NCBI GenBank assembly: GCA_002413095.1
Contig: DHWI01000054.1
Location: forward strand, 1,554 to 10,835
Length of the DNA stretch: 9,282 nt
From: Thermoleophilia bacterium UBA5186
GTDB lineage: Bacteria; Actinomycetota; Thermoleophilia; Gaiellales; Gaiellaceae
Direction of reading: 5' to 3'
The position numbers were made by a program, and so were the translations under genes. Positions 5,253-9,282 of this stretch are shown here, piece after piece; the first letter of the stretch is position 1, and each line of letters starts with the position of its first letter. A model generated the notes under the pieces. That model was not told where the DNA came from. It searched no databases and worked only from the letters and a program-made list of their open reading frames with translations.

Positions 5253-6370
5253 CGATACGGGAACCAGATCTGCGTGAGGACGGCGGCGCAGGCGAGAAGC
5301 GCCGTCGCGACAAGCCCGCGGCGTCCGCGGACGAGCGGCACGAGCGGGACGAGCCAGATCAGGAACTGCGGGGAGAGCACCTTCCCCAGGGCGACGAACG
5401 CGACCACCCCGGCCGCCGCGTAGCGGACGACGTCGTCGGGCGAGGGCCTGCGCAGCCGCGCGAAGGCGGCGAGCAGCGCCGCCAGCACGGCGAGCTGGAT
5501 CACGGTCTGCACGACGCTGATCACGTAGGGCCCTGTCCCGGCGAGGTTCTGCGACCCGTGGCTCGACCGCATCGTGATGTCGAGACCGAACCGGTGGGCG
5601 ACGAGCAGGAACGACGAGCCGAGGCTCTCGATCTGCAGCGGGCGGCCCAGCTGGCCCGAGATGCTGTGCCAGAGCCCGGAGGGGGAGACGATCAGGAATG
5701 GGAGCACCCAGGCGGCGAGCACTCCGGCGAACCAGCCGCCCGCGACCAGCGCCTGCCGCCTGCCTTCCCGCCGCCACACATAGACGAGTGCGAAAGGGAC
5801 AACGACGCCGGGCCACAGCTTCGTCGCGACGCCGAGGCCGAGGAGAGCCAGCCCAAGGCGCGGGCGCCCGCACACGAGCGCGGCCACCGCGCCCGCGCAG
5901 ATCGCCGCCGGCCAGAGATCGAAGCGGGAAAGCACCACGGAGCCCAGCGCGAGCGGCGCCAGGCCTGCAAAGGCGAGCGCGCCCACCGTCCTCGCGAGTC
6001 CGGTGCGCAGGCAGCTGAGAGCGAACGCGAGCGCGACCAGGCCGAGGCCGGCCGCGACGAACATCAGGGTCTCGAACAATCGCCGGTACGAGTCGAAGCT
6101 CGACGGCGCGTGCCCGACCGCGGGCGCCGCAAAGACGGGGAGCGCGCCGGGGGGATACTCGAGGCGGAAATCCCGGTAGGGCACCTCGCCGGCCGCAATC
6201 CGGTTCCCGTACTTGATGTAGACCGGCGTGTCGATGATCTGCGACTTCGCGAAGAACCAGCCGTGGAGCGCAGTCCACGACGCGATCAGGAGCAGCAGAC
6301 CGACGACGAGCGCCGCGGCGGTCGCCGCGGGCTCAGCCGGTCGGAACGAGCTCGCGCTGCTCGCTGCCAC
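5036..6370 (-). CDS. GT87-family polyprenyl-phosphate-sugar-dependent glycosyltransferase (DUF2029-like)
   Basis: A 444-residue polytopic membrane protein resembling GT87 (DUF2029, PimE-like) GT-C transferases, which move mannose or related sugars from a polyprenyl-phosphate carrier to acceptors outside the membrane. Helices start near residue 18. The first external loop has IDTPVYIKYG (46-55, with the candidate catalytic Asp47) and PYRDFRLEYPPGALP (64-78). Further family-like segments are SRFDLWPAAI (148-157), ATKLWPGVVVPF (182-193), QNLAGTGPY (274-282) and LSPQFLIWLVPL (332-343). The last helix ends near residue 406. Residues 417-444 are polar and encoded opposite the acyltransferase gene, giving a 217-base convergent overlap. 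The GTG start at 6368-6370 overlaps the end of the upstream gene by 38 bases and has a strong ribosome binding site. Donor and acceptor are not determinable. Confidence 0.87.
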   Translation of the reverse strand: MAASSASSFRPAEPAATAAALVVGLLLLIASWTALHGWFFAKSQIIDTPVYIKYGNRIAAGEVPYRDFRLEYPPGALPVFAAPAVGHAPSSFDSYRRLFETLMFVAAGLGLVALAFALSCLRTGLARTVGALAFAGLAPLALGSVVLSRFDLWPAAICAGAVAALVCGRPRLGLALLGLGVATKLWPGVVVPFALVYVWRREGRRQALVAGGWFAGVLAAWVLPFLIVSPSGLWHSISGQLGRPLQIESLGSSFLLVAHRFGLDITMRSSHGSQNLAGTGPYVISVVQTVIQLAVLAALLAAFARLRRPSPDDVVRYAAAGVVAFVALGKVLSPQFLIWLVPLVPLVRGRRGLVATALLACAAVLTQIWFPYRYWDLALAFDPVSSWLVFVRDLVLVGLLVVLVWPGREAGSTTTAAWWRTPAKRDLSLSAGVSTKRNDAAETA

Positions 6371-8129
6371 TCGGCTCCTGCTCCTCCGGCTCGGGCGGGG
6401 GCTCGACCCGAGGCATCAGCATCGCGGCCACCACGAACGGGAAGAACCAAGGGATGTAGAGGTAGAACCAGTGCGTCAGCACGAGCTCGAAGCCGGCGAT
6501 CACCATCCCCGTCAGAGCGGTCAGCTGGAGGAGCGACTTCGTGCGAGGGACGAATGCGACGCCGATCGAGACAGCCACGACCAGCGCCTCGAGCACCTGC
6601 TGCACGCGATGCAGGTCGGGGATGCCTTTCGCGTGGTACTGGCGCCAGTCCCAGAGGGAGAACGGCGATTCGCGGCCGAGCTGCCACCCGAGAGTCCGCT
6701 CGCCGAAGACCCGCAGCGCGTGGAAGGGATTCGGCTCGAGGAGGACGATCGAGAACGCGAGGATCGTCGCGATCACGAAGCCGGCGACGACCCGAAGGGC
6801 CGTGATGCGATTCAAGCGCGGGTACGAGAGCCAGAGCGGCGCCACGAGCAGCGTCCCGAACTTGGTCCAGCCCGACAGCGCCGCCCCTGCCCCGCGCGAC
6901 ACCGGCGACGCCGCGAGCCAGAGTCCCCAGATCAGGAAGGCTGGGACGATCGAATCGTTCGTGTTGGAGTTCGACACGTACTGCGTGAACGGATAGGCCG
7001 CCCAGGCGAAGGCGAACATGGCCCCCAGCCTGCGGCCGCCGACCTTGCTGCCGAACAGCCAGAGCCCGCCCATGCAGAGGATGTCCCACAGGATCGACGT
7101 GTAGCGCGCGGCGGGCAGCGAGTCCCACCTCCCGCTCCACCCGCGGACGAGGTAGCCGGGGATGTACGCCTCGTACGAGACGGGCCCGTAGGTGTCGCCG
7201 CGCTCGTTCGCCGACTCGCAGCGGCCGTTCGTCTGGATGCGCTCGCGGATCTCGCCGTCCTGGTTCGCGGGCCCGCAGGCCTTGAGGTCGTCCTCGATCG
7301 GCATGTGCCCATACGGCATCTGGTGGTCGTGGACGATCCGCTCGGCGCCGACCACGCCCGCGAAGCCGACGTCGATCACGTTCGAGGTCTCGATGTTCAG
7401 GCCGACGCGGAAGCCGATCAGGAAGACGGTCGCGCCGACGAGCATCCAGGTCGGCCAGACCGGCCGCGTGGGGCTGCCGCGCCCCCGGAACCCGATCCAG
7501 GCCGTGCGCGCGATCGCGTAAACGAGCGGCGGATACATCAGCGGCACGCTCGTGAAGATGTCGCCGCGGTTGAAGTACCAGAGACTGACGGTGAAGCTGA
7601 GCAGCACGAGCAGGTCGAGGTTCCGCACCGAGAGCGGCCTGCGCAGGTCGGCGAGCCCGAGGAAGAAGAGAACGCAGAACGTGCCCCAGACGAGCGGCGT
7701 GTTGATCTTCTCGCCGCCGAAGGCACCCGGGCCGCCGCGCGCCATCCCCCACGCCACCTGCGGCCCGGTGAAGACGTCCGTGACGAGGCCGGTGTCGTCC
7801 GCGATCTTGGCCTGCGCAATCTGGCCGGCCTTGCCCGACCACGCTTTGAACGTCCAGACGCCGTCCTTGAAGGTCGACTCCGTGACGCGGGCCTTCGTCG
7901 GGTAGCGCTCGAGCCAGTTGCGGATCTCCGGGATCGAGAGGCCGATCCTCGTCGTCTCGGCCTCAGTCAGCCGCTTTTTGGTCGGCGGCGGCGCGAACGG
8001 CGTCATGATCACGTGGCCTTTCGCGTCGTAGACGGGAGCGGTCGGCGCCGGAGTGGTCGTGCCGGCGAGCGCGGCGGCGGAGAGCGCGAGCGCCGCCAGG
8101 CCGGCCGCGGCCAGGACAGCCGCTCTCAT
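6333..8129 (-). CDS. Polytopic membrane protein, probable GT-C glycosyltransferase, with N-terminal PepSY-like domain
   Basis: A 598-residue protein. Residues 1-22 form a signal peptide (MRAAVLAAAGLAALALSAAA). Residues 52-130 look like a PepSY domain: LTEAETTRIG, then IPEIRNWLERYP, then KDGVWTFKAWSG, then AKIADDTGLVTDVFTGPQVA. From about 145 it is a multi-helix membrane protein. The loop DVGFAGVVGAERI…PYG (253-274) and DTYGPVSYEAYIPGYL (312-327), then NSNTNDSIVPAFLIWG (387-402), resemble the external catalytic loops and helices of GT87-like GT-C enzymes. Cys285 and Cys304 lie in the same external loop and could form a disulfide. The C-terminus (573-598) is a Pro/Glu-rich tail. The ATG at 8127-8129 overlaps the gtrA-like stop as ATGA. 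The frame is open further upstream, but this start gives a clean signal peptide. Membrane location is secure, the transferase role is inferred, and the PepSY assignment is by pattern only. Confidence 0.8.
   Translation of the reverse strand: MRAAVLAAAGLAALALSAAALAGTTTPAPTAPVYDAKGHVIMTPFAPPPTKKRLTEAETTRIGLSIPEIRNWLERYPTKARVTESTFKDGVWTFKAWSGKAGQIAQAKIADDTGLVTDVFTGPQVAWGMARGGPGAFGGEKINTPLVWGTFCVLFFLGLADLRRPLSVRNLDLLVLLSFTVSLWYFNRGDIFTSVPLMYPPLVYAIARTAWIGFRGRGSPTRPVWPTWMLVGATVFLIGFRVGLNIETSNVIDVGFAGVVGAERIVHDHQMPYGHMPIEDDLKACGPANQDGEIRERIQTNGRCESANERGDTYGPVSYEAYIPGYLVRGWSGRWDSLPAARYTSILWDILCMGGLWLFGSKVGGRRLGAMFAFAWAAYPFTQYVSNSNTNDSIVPAFLIWGLWLAASPVSRGAGAALSGWTKFGTLLVAPLWLSYPRLNRITALRVVAGFVIATILAFSIVLLEPNPFHALRVFGERTLGWQLGRESPFSLWDWRQYHAKGIPDLHRVQQVLEALVVAVSIGVAFVPRTKSLLQLTALTGMVIAGFELVLTHWFYLYIPWFFPFVVAAMLMPRVEPPPEPEEQEPSGSEQRELVPTG
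6375..6387 (-). promoter_or_regulatory. Strong purine-rich ribosome binding site for the GT87 gene
   Basis: On the minus strand GGAGGAGCAGGAG ends 4 bases before the GTG at 6370. It lies inside the 3' coding end of the upstream membrane protein gene and supports the overlapping GTG start over later codons. Confidence 0.55.
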
Positions 8130-8572
8130 CCGCGCCCCGACGCAAACGACCAGAGCTTGTTCCCGACGAAGTTGAGCGGCGTCACGAGGATGATCGCGAT
8201 CGCCTGCGCCAGCCGCTTCTCCAGCCCGAGCGACACGAGCCCGCTGAGGATCGCGAGGTTTGCGAGCAGCGCGCACAGCGAGACGATCAGGAAGCGCGGG
8301 CCCTGGTAGACGACCCCGCCCGTGTGGTGCGCAAAGGTCCACAAGCGGTTCCACGTGTAGTTGTTCGTCACCGCGACGAGGAACGAGCAGACGGCGGCTG
8401 GGATGTAGTGGACGCCGACGTGCAGGAGTACCGAGAACACCGCGAGATTGACGACGAAACCAGTGCCGCCGACAATGCAGAACTTCACCAGCTCGACCCA
8501 ATTGTGGCGCGCCCGGATCGCGCGACCCGCGCGACCGCGCGGGGGAGTCGGCACTGCTCCTTCCTGTTCCAT
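8126..8572 (-). CDS. GtrA-like small membrane protein
   Basis: A 148-residue protein of the GtrA family (PF04138-like), four-helix proteins implicated in moving or supplying polyprenyl-phosphate-linked sugars for surface glycans or teichoic/arabinogalactan decoration. Helices lie near residues 28-50, 56-76, 93-112 and 117-137. Signature segments: LVKFCIVGGTGFVVNLAVF (28-46), VTNNYTWNRLWTF (67-79) and TPLNFVGNKLWSF (131-143), the last two being the family's duplicated N-x-x-W-x-F pattern. The first 27 residues are basic and cytoplasmic. The ATG at 8570-8572 is preceded by TAAGCT and a 7-base gap without a Shine-Dalgarno sequence, suggesting a leaderless start. Its stop overlaps the next gene's ATG (ATGA), which points to coupled translation with the PepSY/GT-C protein and a shared glycan pathway. 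Confidence 0.92.
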   Translation of the reverse strand: MEQEGAVPTPPRGRAGRAIRARHNWVELVKFCIVGGTGFVVNLAVFSVLLHVGVHYIPAAVCSFLVAVTNNYTWNRLWTFAHHTGGVVYQGPRFLIVSLCALLANLAILSGLVSLGLEKRLAQAIAIILVTPLNFVGNKLWSFASGRG

Positions 8573-8579
8573 GAGTCGG

Positions 8580-8585
8580 AGCTTA
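8580..8585 (-). promoter_or_regulatory. Putative -10 box of a leaderless promoter for the GtrA-like gene, overlapping the PRC gene stop
   Basis: TAAGCT on the minus strand matches TANNNT. Its first three bases are the TAA stop of the PRC-barrel gene, and it ends 7 bases (CCGACTC) before the ATG of the GtrA-like gene. No clear -35 is visible in the GC-rich upstream sequence. Confidence 0.45.
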
Positions 8586-9026
8586 GGCGGCGGGGGCGCG
8601 GCGCCGGCCGTCGCCGAAGCGCACGTCAGCCCCGAAGGGGATCCGCCTGCTCGTGCCGTTCTCGCCGACGAGCAACGCCTCGATCGCTCCGCCGTCCCCC
8701 ACGACGACGTCGCGCAACAGCCCGGCCGGCTTGTCGCCGCGGAGCACCGGGGAGCCGCGCAGCCCGGCGAGAGCGCGACCGCGCTCGCGATAGAACGCGA
8801 GCTCGCGGTGCTCGAGCAGCGTCAACGCCGAGTCGACCCTGATCTCGTCTTCGAGCACCTCGGCGGCCGCGAGCGGGAGGAAGCGGTGCTGCTCGTCGCG
8901 GCAGAGCACGTCGACGCCGAGGATCCGTCCGTCCGGATCGACGATCAGGTCGACCGGGCGGCCGATCGCGATCCCGTGCAATCGAACCGGCAGCTGCAGC
9001 AGTGAATCTCCGGACAGGCCCCTCAC
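8583..9026 (-). CDS. Tandem PRC-barrel-like domain protein
   Basis: A 147-residue soluble protein with two PRC-barrel-like halves. Residues 3-70 contain LHGIAIGRPVDLIVDPDGRI and LGVDVLC; residues 90-137 contain LRGSPVLRGDKPAGLLRDVV and VVGDGGAIEALLV then RRIPFGADVRF. Each half has the G-x-x-V/L…D-x-x-V-D-x-DG-x-I pattern of the PRC fold (as in RimM and photoreaction-centre H subunit); such proteins often bind RNA, nucleotides or protein partners. No membrane helix or signal peptide is seen. The GTG at 9024-9026 is chosen because it gives the shortest protein beginning just before the first domain, with a weak TATGGG box 6 bases upstream. A TTG at 9080 would add 18 residues, overlap pcm by 14 bases, and has AGGAGG only 3-4 bases away. 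Function unknown. It is separated from the GtrA-like gene by 10 bases. Confidence 0.7.
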   Translation of the reverse strand: MRGLSGDSLLQLPVRLHGIAIGRPVDLIVDPDGRILGVDVLCRDEQHRFLPLAAAEVLEDEIRVDSALTLLEHRELAFYRERGRALAGLRGSPVLRGDKPAGLLRDVVVGDGGAIEALLVGENGTSRRIPFGADVRFGDGRRRAPAA

Positions 9027-9066
9027 AGCACGCCCATACTGCCCGAGCCCGGGGGGTCGAAACGGA

Positions 9067-9282
9067 TCAAGGCGACGCAAACCCCTCCTCGCCGAGGAGT
9101 GGGACGAAGCGGCATGGGACGGAGCGGAGCACCGCCGGGCCCTCGGGGCTGCGCACGATCACCTGCAGCTCCTGCGCGTCGCGGGGGCCGATCGGGAGCA
9201 CGAGCCGGCCGCGTTCGGCGAGCTGGCCGTACAGCGTCTGGGGGAGCTCGGGGGCCGCGGCGCCGACCGCGATCGCGTCGAA
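9067..9282 (-). CDS. pcm: Protein-L-isoaspartate O-methyltransferase, C-terminal part (runs off window)
   Basis: Seventy-one C-terminal codons plus a TGA stop on the minus strand, continuing off the right edge. It was read directly by translating the reverse complement from the window end. The fragment begins FDAIAVGAAAPELP, continues LYGQLAERGRLVLPIG (residues 21-36 of the fragment) and LQVIVRS, and ends CRFVPLLGEEGF plus three residues. This matches the end of PCMT (PF01135), where the late Rossmann strand F-D-A-I-x-V-x-A-A, the loop L-x-x-G-G-R-L-V-x-P-x-G and the terminal C-x-F-V-P-L-x-G-x-x-G are diagnostic. The enzyme methylates isoaspartyl residues in aged proteins using S-adenosylmethionine, in the cytoplasm. 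The active-site half is outside the window. The downstream PRC gene starts 41 bases later, or overlaps by 14 if the TTG start is used. Confidence 0.85.
   Translation of the reverse strand, partial: FDAIAVGAAAPELPQTLYGQLAERGRLVLPIGPRDAQELQVIVRSPEGPAVLRSVPCRFVPLLGEEGFASP

Noticed and set aside
4335..6278. 647-codon minus-strand frame in a second phase over GT87
   Set aside because: The GT87 motifs are in the other minus-strand frame; this one has no transmembrane pattern and is Arg-rich.
4241..6805. 854-codon plus-strand frame spanning the acyltransferase and GT87 genes
   Set aside because: It is out of frame with the recognisable acyltransferase and antisense to GT87, and its low-complexity charged composition is typical of a shadow frame.
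6228..8309. Very long (693-codon) plus-strand frame across the GtrA/GT-C genes
   Set aside because: Composition is dominated by Arg, Asp, Glu and Pro with no helices or motifs, and the opposite strand carries well-conserved membrane proteins. It is open only because GC-rich DNA has few stops.
9083..9103. Hairpin CTCCTC-GCC-GAGGAG near the pcm/PRC junction as a terminator
   Set aside because: It lies within the last conserved pcm codons (the LLGEEG motif), has only a 6-base stem, and no T-run follows on either strand.

Overview
The window is GC-rich with strong G/C at third codon positions, GTG as well as ATG starts, 4-base stop/start overlaps and several -10-like TANNNT boxes about 7 bases before a start codon (leaderless-type starts). 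Together with the protein families present, this suggests a high-GC actinobacterium-like genome, perhaps of the Thermoleophilia (Gaiella/Solirubrobacter-like). That placement is inference, since no marker gene is complete here. No RNA gene, mobile element, CRISPR array or phage feature was seen.

Left block (1-2186, minus strand): three genes read leftwards as one tightly coupled unit. They are an AI-2E family membrane transporter (966-2186), an ABC ATPase (313-969) and the N-terminus of an ABC-2 type permease (1-316, cut by the window edge). Each junction is a 4-base GTGA overlap. The ATPase has a non-canonical signature and lacks the switch histidine.

Middle block (2478-5252, plus strand): a divergent promoter region of about 290 bases separates the left block from three closely spaced genes. 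These are a membrane-anchored LytM/M23-like protein that has lost two of three zinc ligands, a YmdB-family metallophosphodiesterase with all metal ligands present, and an acyltransferase-3 family membrane O-acyltransferase.

Right block (5036-9282, minus strand): five genes read leftwards. They are the C-terminus of protein-L-isoaspartate O-methyltransferase (cut by the window edge), a tandem PRC-barrel-like protein, a GtrA-like small membrane protein, a polytopic membrane protein with a signal peptide and a PepSY-like extracytoplasmic domain, and a GT87-family polyprenyl-sugar mannosyltransferase-like protein. The last three are linked by overlaps (4 and 38 bases). Together with the convergent acyltransferase they look like a small envelope-glycan assembly and decoration locus: GtrA for lipid-linked sugar supply, two GT-C-like enzymes for transfer outside the membrane, and the acyltransferase for O-acylation. 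The GT87 and acyltransferase genes converge and overlap tail-to-tail by 217 bases, which is unusually long.

I did not find a clearly novel defence or mobile system. The most interesting items are the PepSY-membrane enzyme fusion, the 217-base convergent overlap, the degenerate M23 protein next to ymdB, the ATPase with altered catalytic motifs, and the recurring stop-codon/-10 promoter architecture.
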